15,296 nt of DNA from assembly GCA_023430945.1 (NCBI GenBank), contig JAEYYE010000121.1, forward strand, positions 1 through 15,296. Direction: 5' to 3'. The notes under the pieces were generated by a model. It searched no databases. It saw nothing but the letters and a program-made list of their open reading frames with translations, and was not told where the DNA came from. Shown one piece after another: positions 1 to 7,201 of this stretch (the stretch's first letter is position 1; the number at the start of each line of letters is the position of its first letter). The position numbers were made by a program, and so were the translations under genes. This DNA is from Bacteroidota bacterium (lineage in GTDB: Bacteria; Bacteroidota; Bacteroidia; Flavobacteriales_F; PHOS-HE28).

Positions 1-72
1 AAGTACTGCAGTCTTGGACAGTTGACCAGTGCCTTATTTGACGTAGGCGGCCAGTACAGACGGAATATGTGA
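1..72 (+). CDS. C-terminal end of an upstream gene (partial), paralogous to the 3' end at 566-637
   Basis: Frame 1 is open from the first base and ends with TGA at 70-72, giving KYCSLGQLTSALFDVGGQY followed by RRNM. The same peptide, with two conservative changes (D/E, L/M) and one S/E change, ends the reading frame at 479-637. The two DNA copies differ mostly at third codon positions, which is the signature of protein-coding paralogues that diverged under selection. Most of the gene lies outside the window, so its family cannot be named. The helical, Leu-rich sequence next to a four-helix-bundle gene makes a related small helical protein possible, but this is inference. Confidence 0.6.
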   Translation, partial: KYCSLGQLTSALFDVGGQYRRNM

Positions 73-77
73 GCGAA

Positions 78-108
78 CAGCAGTCAGCTGACAGCAGTCA
101 GTTGTCAG
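78..108. repeat. CTGAC-type short repeat cluster, left copy
   Basis: Several copies of a CAGTCAG/CTGACAG-like word are packed into 31 bases just upstream of the four-helix-bundle gene. The reverse complement contains CTGACTGCTG, which also occurs in the right-hand cluster at 491-522. The two clusters therefore form an imperfect inverted pair around the gene at 127-477. The period is not regular enough, and the units are too short, for a CRISPR array. Confidence 0.6.
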
Positions 109-126
109 ATAAAATGCAGCAGTACA

Positions 127-477
127 ATGGCATTGACCAGGTTCGAGGATAGCAAGGCTTGGCAGAAGGCTATGGAAATGGCCGTTGCCGTAACTGATGC
201 TGTAGATGACTGCAAACGGTTCTCCTTCGTTGATCAGATCTATCGTGCTTCTCTGTCCGTGTCTAGCAACATTGCTGAGGGATTCGAGCGGCCGACCAAA
301 CCGGATCGAATGAAGTATTTGGTCATTGCCAAGGGCTCCTGCAATGAGACCCGAAGTTTGTTACACTTCGGCATGCGTAAGAGACTGATCACTCCTGAAA
401 TTCACGATCGGCTTCTGGGTCTTGTGGACGAATCGGGCAAACTGATCCACGCTGTCATGAATTCACCTTACATGTAA
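127..477 (+). CDS. four-helix-bundle protein (S23/IVS family, Avd-like fold)
   Basis: This 116-residue protein matches the small four-helix-bundle family first noticed in 23S rRNA intervening sequences (TIGR02436-like). Diagnostic features are the early FEDSKAWQKAMEMA helix (about residues 6-19), the DQIYRASLSVSSNIAEG segment (36-52), a charged linker, then a helix with CNETRSLLHFG (about 72-82) and a final helix. Family members have usually 110-130 residues, so this one is full length. They are basic, oligomeric and of uncertain function; some relatives (Avd) serve diversity-generating retroelements, but no reverse transcriptase or template repeat is visible here. The gene is flanked by inverted CTGAC-type repeats (78-108 and 491-522), suggesting it travels as a small cassette. 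The start at 127 gives the canonical N-terminus; no convincing ribosome binding site precedes it, which is common in Bacteroidota. Confidence 0.85.
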   Translation: MALTRFEDSKAWQKAMEMAVAVTDAVDDCKRFSFVDQIYRASLSVSSNIAEGFERPTKPDRMKYLVIAKGSCNETRSLLHFGMRKRLITPEIHDRLLGLVDESGKLIHAVMNSPYM

Positions 478-478
478 A

Positions 479-637
479 ATGTTGGGCGATCTGACCGCTG
501 ACCAGCTGACTGCTGACCGCTGCTTTGCACACGAGAACATGTTCGAAGTGCTGATGGAGGCGACGAAGTATTGCTCACTGGGGCAGCTCACCGAAGCGAT
601 GTTCGAAGTGGGGGGGCAGTATCGGAGGAATATGTAG
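479..637 (+). pseudogene. remnant or mini-gene sharing the QYRRNM C-terminus
   Basis: An ATG at 479, two bases after the TAA of the four-helix gene, opens a 52-codon frame ending with TAG at 635-637. Its first part simply translates the CTGAC repeat cluster. The part from about 533 onward (ENMFEVLMEATKYCSLGQLT and on to QYRRNM) looks like real protein, and its last 23 residues are paralogous to residues 1-23 of the partial gene at 1-72. I read it as the 3' end of a gene whose 5' part was lost, possibly when the repeat and four-helix cassette arrived. Translation as a small protein remains possible. The 12-mer ATGTTCGAAGTG occurs at 539 and again at 599 within it. Confidence 0.45.
491..522. 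repeat. CTGAC-type short repeat cluster, right copy
   Basis: Four near-copies of CTGACCGCTGAC-like words occupy 32 bases right after the four-helix-bundle gene. In the opposite orientation they resemble the left cluster at 78-108 (shared CTGACTGCTG). Together they bracket the gene like imperfect terminal inverted repeats. No transposase is nearby. Confidence 0.6.
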
Positions 638-644
638 GAAGTTT

Positions 645-747
645 GGGCGTGCCCCCGCCTCAAATGCAGGCGGGGTCCGGCTTTCCGCTGCAAGTCCTCG
701 GCCGTCAAAAGCACGGCCTGTGGGCTTTACGCTTCAATCCGTCACGC
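645..747 (+). repeat. structured interspersed repeat element, copy 1
   Basis: The element begins GGGCGTGCCCCCGC seven bases after a stop codon and ends ATCCGTCACGC. Conserved blocks alternate with hairpins. Hairpin 1 pairs 653-660 (CCCCGCCT) with 668-675 (AGGCGGGG). Hairpin 2 pairs 700-705 (GGCCGT) with 713-718 (ACGGCC). Between them lies the conserved CGCTGCAAGTCCTC. A second copy, on the other strand at 7594-7700, keeps the same blocks but has different hairpin sequences that still pair. The layout suggests a selected RNA or DNA structure, possibly a 3'-UTR, attenuator or REP-like element. I recall similar GGGCGTGCCCC-type intergenic repeats in Bacteroidota genomes but cannot verify that here. 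Confidence 0.8.
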
Positions 748-791
748 GGGGTTCCCGTCCAAGAAGATGATTTTGTTTCCATCTTTAGACG

Positions 792-1391
792 ATGCTGCAC
801 CCTCCAGGACATGGCCAGGAAGCTGAACCGATCATTGATGGAGCAGGTAAACACTTGGACGACTACTATCAGTTGTTGAATGTGCGTCCGGGTTTCAGTG
901 ATCTCCAATTGCTCCGTCGGTTTCTGCGTGGTTGTCGTCAGGCAATGAATGCTGGCGACCATGCGATACTGATGAGCGTCCGAAGAGGGTTTGAAGTCTT
1001 ACGCTATGAGGACACTCGGATCAGTTATTACCGCATGCACAGGTTGCTCGTGCAGAAAGAACCACTTCGTTTTCCGATAATGAAACAGCGTGAGATGCTC
1101 CAGGACATACGTTCGAAAGAAGCACTGGCATCAGGCCGCACAAATCCCGTGATCGATGTAGGCACCACCTACTTCGAACTGGAGATGAAGGTCATTAGCC
1201 AGATCATGTTCTTAGATCTTTCGAGAATATGGAGAGGTGCATCTGGTTTGATTTTTCTAATTGGTAGCCTCATGATTATAGTCGCGAATAAAGCTGCGCC
1301 ATGGAGCATCGCCGTCGCGCTATTGATGAGCGCTTGGGGTTTGTTCGCACTGAAGCTGCGTGCAAGTGATTATGTCACATATCCGGAGTAA
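792..1391 (+). CDS. membrane protein with degenerate J-domain-like N-terminus
   Basis: The product has 199 residues. Residues 23-84 follow the pattern of a DnaJ J-domain: DDYYQLLNV, then a helix, then SVRRGFEVLRYEDTRISYYRMH, which aligns with the usual (N/A)EAYEVLsd..R..YD segment. The catalytic HPD tripeptide between helices II and III is absent (the region reads RQAMNAGD), so stimulation of DnaK ATPase is unlikely. A charged linker follows. Two hydrophobic segments, about 148-165 and 168-187, are probable membrane helices. The N-terminal half would then be cytoplasmic, with a short C-terminal tail. The gene lies alone, 216 bases before the helicase, and no promoter is clear. Fold assignment is from pattern only; a role in the neighbouring defence-like region is speculative. 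Confidence 0.7.
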   Translation: MLHPPGHGQEAEPIIDGAGKHLDDYYQLLNVRPGFSDLQLLRRFLRGCRQAMNAGDHAILMSVRRGFEVLRYEDTRISYYRMHRLLVQKEPLRFPIMKQREMLQDIRSKEALASGRTNPVIDVGTTYFELEMKVISQIMFLDLSRIWRGASGLIFLIGSLMIIVANKAAPWSIAVALLMSAWGLFALKLRASDYVTYPE

Positions 1392-1607
1392 GGATGGAGA
1401 CAGGAACGGGCCATCCGCTATAGCAGTCTTGCCCTGGCCAGCGGCTGAGGCCTCCTCGCTGCACGCATTCGCAAGGCCATGTGCCGAAAGCCCGCTCATG
1501 TCCCTAACGCGGCAAACTGAAAGAATTGCCATATTCGCGGGAACAATGGTCAAGAACCACTTAAAGTCTCCAGAATCATTCAAGTAGTATTCACTCAAAT
1601 CAAGGAC

Positions 1608-4127
1608 ATGATTGACTTCGACAAAGAATTTCACACAGACGGATCTGATTCAGCCATCAATCCCATTGATATCTATAACACGTTAGATAGGAAGAGTGAC
1701 GTTGGTCCTCTGCGACCGGCTCAGGTATCAGTACTTAAATCATGGTTTGACAACCATCAGGATGATAAAGATGTCATAGTTAAGCTTCATACAGGAGAAG
1801 GGAAGACCTTGATCGGTTTATTAATGCTTCAATCCAGGATAAATTCTCATCAGGAATCATGTCTGTATTTGTGTCCGAATAACCAGCTAATTCAACAGGT
1901 GAAGAGAGATGCTAAAAAATTTGGAATTGCTGTTTGCGAACCTAAAGGGCGAGATTTGCCAGAAGAATTTGTTGAGGGAAAAAAAATACTTGTAACTACC
2001 GCTCAGAAATTATTTAATGGATTGACGGTCTTTGGTAAAGGTAATAGGTCGGTCAATGTCCACAACATTGTGATTGACGATTCACATGCTTGCGTTGACG
2101 CAATACGAGAAGCATTTACAATTCATATAAAGAGGTCAACAAGCTCTAAGCTGTATGATGCTATCCTGAGCTTATTTTCTGATGAGATAAAAAATCAGGG
2201 TAGTGGAACAGCCTATAGAATAGATCAAGGCGATTCCGATGCATTGACCTATGTGCCCTACTGGGCTTGGAAAAGTAGGAGTAATGATGTTCTCAAGTTA
2301 CTTCATAAAAATATTGACGAAGGTGATATTGCTTTTGTACTTCCTCTAATTGAGAATGCATTAAATAACTGTCAATGTTATATCACTGGGGGTGAAATTG
2401 AAATCTTACCGTATCACTTTCCCGTTTCAAAATTTGGAACGTTCGACAAGGCTAGGCAACGTATTCTAATGTCAGCAACGACACAGGATGATTCATTCTT
2501 TATCAAAGGTCTGGGCTTCAATGTTGTCACTGTTACCAATCCAATAACTAATACCTCACTAAAATGGTCCGGTGAAAAGATGATATTACTACCAACGCTG
2601 ATGGATGATAAGCTTAGTTCAAATGATGTTGCAGTATGGTTTTCAGGCATTGTTAGAAAGACTTTGGGACGGGTTGCGTTGGTCAGGAGTTATAAGAGAG
2701 CTAATGATTACGAGAATCTAGGTGCCTTGGTTGTAAAGGATGATATTGAAGAAGTTATTAAGTCTTTGAAAGACGGGACACAAGACAAAAGCGTGGTGAT
2801 TGTTAATCGTTATGATGGAATCGATTTGCCGGATGATTCCTGTCGTATACTTCTGATTGATGGGCTACCATATTTCAGCTCATTATCCGATAGGTATGAG
2901 GAAATATGTAGGTCCAATAGTGATTCAATCAACATACGACTAGCTCAAAAGGTAGAGCAGGGATTAGGGCGTGGTGTACGCGGTGAGAAGGATTATTGTT
3001 GTATTATATTAATTTCGAGTGATCTTGTAAAATTCATTAAGAGTCGGTCGACGAACAAATATTTTTCTCCTCAAACTCGACAACAGATTAAAATCGGAAT
3101 GGACATTGCCGATATTTCAATCCGCAATGGCAAAACGCCTGGTCTAAAATCGGTCATTGAACTTGTCAATCAAATTCTGCAACGTGATAATTCATGGAAG
3201 AATTTTTACAACAAGCGCATGGGGGAGCTAAAGAATGAGGTTTTGTATAAGTCACTTTATGCCCAGTTGGAAGCTGAACGGGATGCTGAGTATCATGCAT
3301 ACATCGGCGAAAATGATCGTGCCTGTCAGGTTATTGATAGACTTGTTAAAGAACTGGATATGGAGGATGACGAGCGTGGATGGTATCTTCAAATGATGGC
3401 CAGGTTTAAATATGATACCAGTGGGGTGGAATCTAACAAAGTTCAACTTGCAGCATATCGCCTGAATCAGGAATTGTTAAAGCCGAGAGAGGGAGTCGTT
3501 TATAAACGCATTAATGGGATTATTTCCAATAGAATCGATGCTATAAAGGAATATGTTAGTGAACAGGACAATTATAGCGAATTGATGCTTCAAATTGAAG
3601 CGTGCATTGCAAATTTGGCTTTTGGCACGCCAGCTACAAAGTTTGAACAAGCGCTAGAACACATTGGCAAAGCGATAGGATTCGAAACCCAAAGACCGGA
3701 CGCACGTTTTAAAGTTGGACCTGATGTTTTATGGTTCTGCGACACGAAAGAATACATTCTGTTTGAATGTAAAAGTGAAGTAAAGACGGAAAGGGTGAAT
3801 ATTGTAAAGCATGAAACAGGTCAGCTTAGTAACCACATTAATTGGTTTGAGGAGCAGTATCCTGGTGCTACTATGCTACCTGTCCTTGTGCATCCGACTA
3901 ACATGCTGAATGAACAAGCAAATATTCAAACCGGCTGTCGTATCATGATGGAAAAAGAATTGGATCAGCTTAGGAGTAATGTGAAAGCCTTTTTTAAAGA
4001 ATTTAAGGATTACGATATTAACTCAGTTACCGACCAGAAGATCCATGAATGGCTTGTTTATCATAAGTTGTTACTGCATGATGTAAAAAATCGGTATAAT
4101 GTCTTGCCGGTTAGAACAAGTGGGTAA
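1608..4127 (+). CDS. SF2 DEAD/DEAH-type helicase with C-terminal PD-(D/E)xK-like nuclease domain
   Basis: The product has 839 residues. The N-terminal part is an ATP-dependent superfamily 2 motor: RPAQ (about 36-39), Walker A HTGEGKT (61-67), motif II IDDSH (156-160, a variant of DEAH), motif III SATT (289-292), an XPD/DinG-like motif V VNRYDGIDLP (399-408) and motif VI QKVEQGLGRGVRG (447-459). A helical middle region follows (about 500-670). The C-terminus (about 675-765) has a helix FEQALEHIGKAIGFE, then GPDVLW (D706) and ILFECKSE (E720, K722), which is the D...ExK spacing of a restriction-like nuclease. This single-chain helicase-nuclease layout is typical of antiphage proteins, but I cannot assign a named system. 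The gene is strikingly AT-rich and has only 7 GATC sites, unlike its neighbours, indicating horizontal acquisition. The ATG at 1608 gives an intact N-terminus. The 216 bases upstream show no gene I can support. Confidence 0.88.
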   Translation: MIDFDKEFHTDGSDSAINPIDIYNTLDRKSDVGPLRPAQVSVLKSWFDNHQDDKDVIVKLHTGEGKTLIGLLMLQSRINSHQESCLYLCPNNQLIQQVKRDAKKFGIAVCEPKGRDLPEEFVEGKKILVTTAQKLFNGLTVFGKGNRSVNVHNIVIDDSHACVDAIREAFTIHIKRSTSSKLYDAILSLFSDEIKNQGSGTAYRIDQGDSDALTYVPYWAWKSRSNDVLKLLHKNIDEGDIAFVLPLIENALNNCQCYITGGEIEILPYHFPVSKFGTFDKARQRILMSATTQDDSFFIKGLGFNVVTVTNPITNTSLKWSGEKMILLPTLMDDKLSSNDVAVWFSGIVRKTLGRVALVRSYKRANDYENLGALVVKDDIEEVIKSLKDGTQDKSVVIVNRYDGIDLPDDSCRILLIDGLPYFSSLSDRYEEICRSNSDSINIRLAQKVEQGLGRGVRGEKDYCCIILISSDLVKFIKSRSTNKYFSPQTRQQIKIGMDIADISIRNGKTPGLKSVIELVNQILQRDNSWKNFYNKRMGELKNEVLYKSLYAQLEAERDAEYHAYIGENDRACQVIDRLVKELDMEDDERGWYLQMMARFKYDTSGVESNKVQLAAYRLNQELLKPREGVVYKRINGIISNRIDAIKEYVSEQDNYSELMLQIEACIANLAFGTPATKFEQALEHIGKAIGFETQRPDARFKVGPDVLWFCDTKEYILFECKSEVKTERVNIVKHETGQLSNHINWFEEQYPGATMLPVLVHPTNMLNEQANIQTGCRIMMEKELDQLRSNVKAFFKEFKDYDINSVTDQKIHEWLVYHKLLLHDVKNRYNVLPVRTSG

Positions 4128-4181
4128 TTTTGGTTTGATTCATTTCCTGAGATATTTAGATCGCCACACATTTGCCAGGCA

Positions 4182-5027
4182 ATGGCAAAGAGCCCACCCG
4201 TTCCATGGACCCGCGAGCACATGCTCGTTGCGCTCAACGTCTACGACAAGCTCCCCTTCGGCAAATTCGACAAAGGCAACCGTCTGATCATCGATCTGGC
4301 CACGCGCATGGGCCGCACGCCCAGTAGCCTTGCCATGAAGCTGAGTAACCTTGCTTCATTGGATCCATACCATCAGGCGAGAGGTGTAGGAGGTCTGCAG
4401 AAGGCCACGATAGGCGATCGCGCCATGTGGCAGGAGTATCGCGATCACCACGATGAACTGGCGGTGGCGGGAGAGGAGCAGTTCATGAAATTTTACTCCG
4501 CCGATGAAGTGCTATCGATCGGAAAGGAGCAAAAGCCACGGATCATCGAAGAGCCGGTGGGTCCTTTAGAGAAGTATATGCCGCAGAAGGTGCGGGTGGG
4601 GCAGCGGTACTTCCGCCAGATCGTGTTGAACGCGTATGGCGGTAAATGTGCGGTCACCGGCATCGAAGTCCGATCGCTTTTGGTGGCTTCGCACATCATC
4701 CCCTGGAGCAAGGCCGAGGCACATCGGCTGGATCCCAGCAACGGCATCGCCCTCAACACCTTTCACGACAAAGCCTTCTACCTTGGCCTGATCACCTTCG
4801 ATGAGGACCTCCGGCTGGTGTGCGCCCCTTCGCTTCGCGACCACTATACCAACGAGACCGTAAGCCTCAACTTCAAGAACATCGAAGGCAGGCCACTGGC
4901 CTTACCTGCCGACTCGGCCTACGTAGCCGAAGGGGCTACTTCGGCGAAGGAGGCAGCGGCCGGCCCGAAACCGGAGTATCTGGAGTGGCACCGTGAGCAT
5001 GTGTTCGGGCGAAGCCAGCCTCTGTGA
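4182..5027 (+). CDS. HNH endonuclease, McrA-like restriction family
   Basis: The product has 281 residues. The N-terminal domain (about 8-70, WTREHMLVALNVYDKLPFGK and GRTPSSLAMKLSNLASLDP) is the helical module typical of predicted stand-alone restriction nucleases of the COG3440 type. The C-terminal HNH domain runs about 140-230: GGKCAVTG, then ASHIIPWS (H171), DPSNGIALN (N187) and FHDKAF (H195), followed by LGLITFDEDLRL. All three catalytic positions are present, and no CxxC zinc pair is visible. Members are expected to cut double-stranded DNA with Mg2+, and some target modified DNA. The gene begins 54 bases after the helicase stop but has the GATC-rich, GC-richer composition of the host, so it is probably not part of the same acquisition. 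A CACATTTG box at 4167-4174 could be its -7 element. A decayed partial copy occurs at 6274-6397. Confidence 0.88.
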   Translation: MAKSPPVPWTREHMLVALNVYDKLPFGKFDKGNRLIIDLATRMGRTPSSLAMKLSNLASLDPYHQARGVGGLQKATIGDRAMWQEYRDHHDELAVAGEEQFMKFYSADEVLSIGKEQKPRIIEEPVGPLEKYMPQKVRVGQRYFRQIVLNAYGGKCAVTGIEVRSLLVASHIIPWSKAEAHRLDPSNGIALNTFHDKAFYLGLITFDEDLRLVCAPSLRDHYTNETVSLNFKNIEGRPLALPADSAYVAEGATSAKEAAAGPKPEYLEWHREHVFGRSQPL

Positions 5028-5052
5028 TCGGACCTGCCTTTGATGGAGATAC

Positions 5053-5083
5053 TTGAAAAATAGAACTATAACTTCTAATTTTC
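5053..5083 (+). promoter_or_regulatory. possible Bacteroidota-type promoter of the AAA/DUF4143 gene
   Basis: TTG at 5053-5055 is followed after 20 bases by TAATTTTC (5076-5083), close to the TTG-N19-20-TAnnTTTG pattern known for Bacteroidota. The short stretch around it is AT-rich, in contrast with the flanking genes. The box ends four bases before the ATG at 5088, so the transcript would be leaderless or nearly so, or the true start lies downstream (Met11). Confidence 0.35.
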
Positions 5084-5087
5084 ACCC

Positions 5088-6224
5088 ATGGTAGAACGGA
5101 GCGAACTATTGGTGGCGATGCGAAAAGCGCTCAGGCGCGCTCCCGTTGTTATGCTTGCAGGACCGCGTCAGTCAGGGAAGACCACCCTGGCCCGGCAGTT
5201 CCAAAGCACCCGAAAGTCAGTCTACTTCGATCTGGAGGATCCGGCCGCTGCACAAGCACTGGAGGATCCCATGACAACATTACGCGATCTGCGAGGACTG
5301 GTGATCGTGGACGAGGCACAGCGCCAGCCGAAGTTGTTCCCGGTCCTTCGCGTACTGGCGGACCGGCCGCGCACACCGGCGCGCTTCCTCCTTCTGGGCA
5401 GTGCCTCTCCCGATCTTTCGAGGCAGGCGGCCGAGACGCTTGCAGGGCGTGTGGAGTTGATCAAGATCCGCGGTTTCGGCACGAACGAAGTGGGTTACGA
5501 GAAGGCGAACAGACTCTGGCTCCGCGGAGGTTTTCCGCGATCCTATCTTGCCCGGTCCGAAGCCGACAGCTTCAGCTGGCGAAGCGCATTCATCCAGACC
5601 TTTCTGGAGCGTGATCTGAGCATGCTTGGTTTTGGAATGTCGCCCAAGGCCATGGGCCGTTTTTGGACCATGCTCTCACATTACCACGGCCAGGTGTGGA
5701 ACGCTTCAGAGATCGGTGGTGCTCTCGGGGTTTCTTATCATACGGCCACAGCCTATCTGGATGCGCTTGAACATACGTACATGGTGCGGCGCCTGTTGCC
5801 GTGGTTCGAGAACGTGGGCAAGCGCGTGGTGAAGAGTCCCAAGATCTACATCCGGGATAGCGGCTTGCTGCATGCCCTGCAGCGGATCCGGAACTTGCAC
5901 GAACTGCACCATCATCCCAAGCTCGGTGCTTCCTGGGAGGGTTTTGTGATCGAAGAGGTACTCGCTGCATTCGGCCATCCCGATGCGTATTTCTATGGTA
6001 TACATGCAGGCTCGGAACTTGACTTGTTCTTTTTGCATAAGGGCGAACGCATCGGCATCGAGATCAAGCGGGAAGATGCCCCACGTATGAGCAAGAGCAT
6101 GCATGTGGCTCTCTCTGACCTCAAATTGCATATGCTTTACGTGATCTATCCGGGAACCCAGCGCTATGCCCTCGCACCGAAGGTGGAATGTGTGCCGTTC
6201 ACGGATCTGAACGCGTTGGGGTAA
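5088..6224 (+). CDS. AAA_14 / DUF4143 ATP-binding protein
   Basis: The 378-residue product has the full two-domain plan of this very common prokaryotic family. The N-terminal P-loop ATPase carries Walker A GPRQSGKT (25-32), Walker B LVIVDEAQ (71-78) and a sensor segment LLLGSASP (101-108). A winged-helix region (about 195-235, WNASEIGGALGVSYHTATAY) follows. The C-terminal DUF4143 domain has the restriction-nuclease-like pattern SELDLFF (D312) and IGIEIKR (E325, K327). Members are thought to be mobile stand-alone ATPases, with proposed roles as toxins or in conflict; the biochemical activity is not settled. The gene is placed between an intact HNH nuclease gene and a decayed fragment of a related HNH gene, as if it had been inserted next to a duplication. 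It has its own promoter-like box at 5076-5083. Confidence 0.9.
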   Translation: MVERSELLVAMRKALRRAPVVMLAGPRQSGKTTLARQFQSTRKSVYFDLEDPAAAQALEDPMTTLRDLRGLVIVDEAQRQPKLFPVLRVLADRPRTPARFLLLGSASPDLSRQAAETLAGRVELIKIRGFGTNEVGYEKANRLWLRGGFPRSYLARSEADSFSWRSAFIQTFLERDLSMLGFGMSPKAMGRFWTMLSHYHGQVWNASEIGGALGVSYHTATAYLDALEHTYMVRRLLPWFENVGKRVVKSPKIYIRDSGLLHALQRIRNLHELHHHPKLGASWEGFVIEEVLAAFGHPDAYFYGIHAGSELDLFFLHKGERIGIEIKREDAPRMSKSMHVALSDLKLHMLYVIYPGTQRYALAPKVECVPFTDLNALG

Positions 6225-6273
6225 GGTCCATTTCTCCGATCGCCGATCATATATAGGCCGAGGTGACAGGCAC

Positions 6274-6397
6274 GATGATATCGCTCTCAACACTCTCCAC
6301 TACATAACCTGCGACCTTGGCCTCATCACCTTCGATGAGGGCCTGCGGCTTGTATGCGCCCCTTCGCTGCGCGACCACTATACCAACGAGACCGTAA
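6274..6397 (+). pseudogene. decayed 3' fragment of an HNH endonuclease gene
   Basis: This stretch translates without interruption to DDIALNTLHYITCDLGLITF and continues DEGLRLVCAPSLRDHYTNET, which is residues about 187-226 of the HNH nuclease at 4182-5027. At DNA level 6315-6397 matches 4781-4863 with 6 differences in 83 bases by eye, while 6278-6314 is clearly more diverged. Similarity stops at 6397, and the frame runs on by chance to a stop at 6418-6420, overlapping the end of the minus-strand gene at 6407. The start codon, N-terminal domain and catalytic histidines are missing, so it is not functional as a nuclease. GGCCGAGG at 6257 may extend the match a little to the left. Confidence 0.85.
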
Positions 6398-6406
6398 AGC
6401 ACCGCT

Positions 6407-7201
6407 TCAATATCGAATGAAGCGGGAAACGGATACGCGGCCATGACGATCAATGATCCTTGCGAAGTAGACACCTGGCACGTCAGGCGCATCTATCGAT
6501 CGCGTACCACCAGGATATTCCGTGATGACTTTTCCGGTGGCATCAACCACGTCCATGTGGCGGATGGGAACTCCGTAATTGAAGTGGATCGGCCCGCCAT
6601 TGCTGGGGTTCGGGTGGATCGTAACAAGGCCGGCCTCTCGCTCATCGATCGATGTGGGCACCTGGCAAAAAGGAAGTAGCTCATGGATCTGGAGATCCAG
6701 GTCCGGATCCAAATTCAGATCGAAGGAGAGCAGCATCCAGCCGATCTCAGCGCCGCGGCGAAATGCGATATACATGCTGTCGATCATCTCCGGACCGGTG
6801 CCAAGGAATCCACCGAGATCGCCAAGAATGATCGGATCCACGAGCTGCCAGGCGAAGTTTCCGCTGCAATCCAAAGCTTCCCCGAAGGCGTGATACCTGG
6901 GCCGTTGGCCGAAACCCGATCCCAAGTCCATGCACACCTCGATATCGCTATCGATGAAATGCAATGCGGCAATGTGGGGCGCATCGATCTCGGGTGCGCC
7001 GCGATGAAGCCATGTGCGTACATCGGCGAAGTCGTCGCAGTCCAGTTCGATGTCCGCTGAATCCTCGGTGAAAGGTGCCGCAAGGCTCAGTTCGATCCCG
7101 GGATCATAGGTGGTTGCACCCGGTGGCACTCCCCCTGCGGTGAGTTGGGCATGCAGAATCACGGGGGTGAGGAGGGTGAAGAAGAATAGTGTCTTTCGCA
7201 T
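6407..7201 (-). CDS. secreted protein with T9SS type A sorting domain
   Basis: The preferred start at 7201 gives 264 residues beginning MRKTLFFFTLLTPVILHAQ, a clear Sec signal peptide with likely cleavage after HAQ or HA; an ATG two codons upstream (7207) is also possible. The middle (about 20-185) is an acidic domain I do not recognise, rich in Asp and aromatic residues, with Cys pairs near LDCDD, VCMD and LDCSG. The last 70 residues form the type IX secretion C-terminal domain: IHPNPSNGG, a VVDATGKVI strand, then PGVYFARI and the terminal VSVSRFIRY. The protein should cross the inner membrane by Sec and the outer membrane by T9SS, ending on the cell surface or outside. Its 3' end abuts the HNH fragment. 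No LytTR-type repeat was found upstream, unlike the other T9SS gene in the window. Confidence 0.85.
   Translation of the reverse strand: MRKTLFFFTLLTPVILHAQLTAGGVPPGATTYDPGIELSLAAPFTEDSADIELDCDDFADVRTWLHRGAPEIDAPHIAALHFIDSDIEVCMDLGSGFGQRPRYHAFGEALDCSGNFAWQLVDPIILGDLGGFLGTGPEMIDSMYIAFRRGAEIGWMLLSFDLNLDPDLDLQIHELLPFCQVPTSIDEREAGLVTIHPNPSNGGPIHFNYGVPIRHMDVVDATGKVITEYPGGTRSIDAPDVPGVYFARIIDRHGRVSVSRFIRY

Noticed and set aside
127..477. Four-helix-bundle gene as Avd of a diversity-generating retroelement
   Set aside because: No reverse transcriptase, template repeat or variable repeat is visible in the window; membership in the wider S23/IVS family is enough to explain it.
78..522. CTGAC-type repeats as a CRISPR array
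   Set aside because: Units are about 10 bases, irregular and adjacent with no spacers, and there are no cas genes.
539..610. 12-base direct repeat ATGTTCGAAGTG 60 bases apart
   Set aside because: It encodes MFEV in the same frame twice; with only two copies it may be coincidence or a small internal duplication, too weak for a separate claim.
1360..1587. Open frame of 75 codons between the J-like gene and the helicase
   Set aside because: It starts inside the J-like gene, has no family signature or upstream signals, and composition changes along it; I see no supportable gene at 1392-1607.
1608..5027. Helicase plus HNH gene as one two-gene restriction operon
   Set aside because: They are 54 bases apart, but base composition and GATC density differ strongly, and the helicase already has its own nuclease-like domain; neighbourhood data would be needed.
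5706..6293. Minus-strand open frame (195 codons) opposite the AAA/DUF4143 gene
   Set aside because: The plus strand encodes all conserved motifs of a known family, and the antisense product resembles nothing and crosses the HNH remnant.
6247..6492. Minus-strand open frame across the HNH remnant
   Set aside because: It is the antisense of the HNH fragment and of the end of the T9SS gene; the same kind of antisense frame exists opposite the intact HNH gene.
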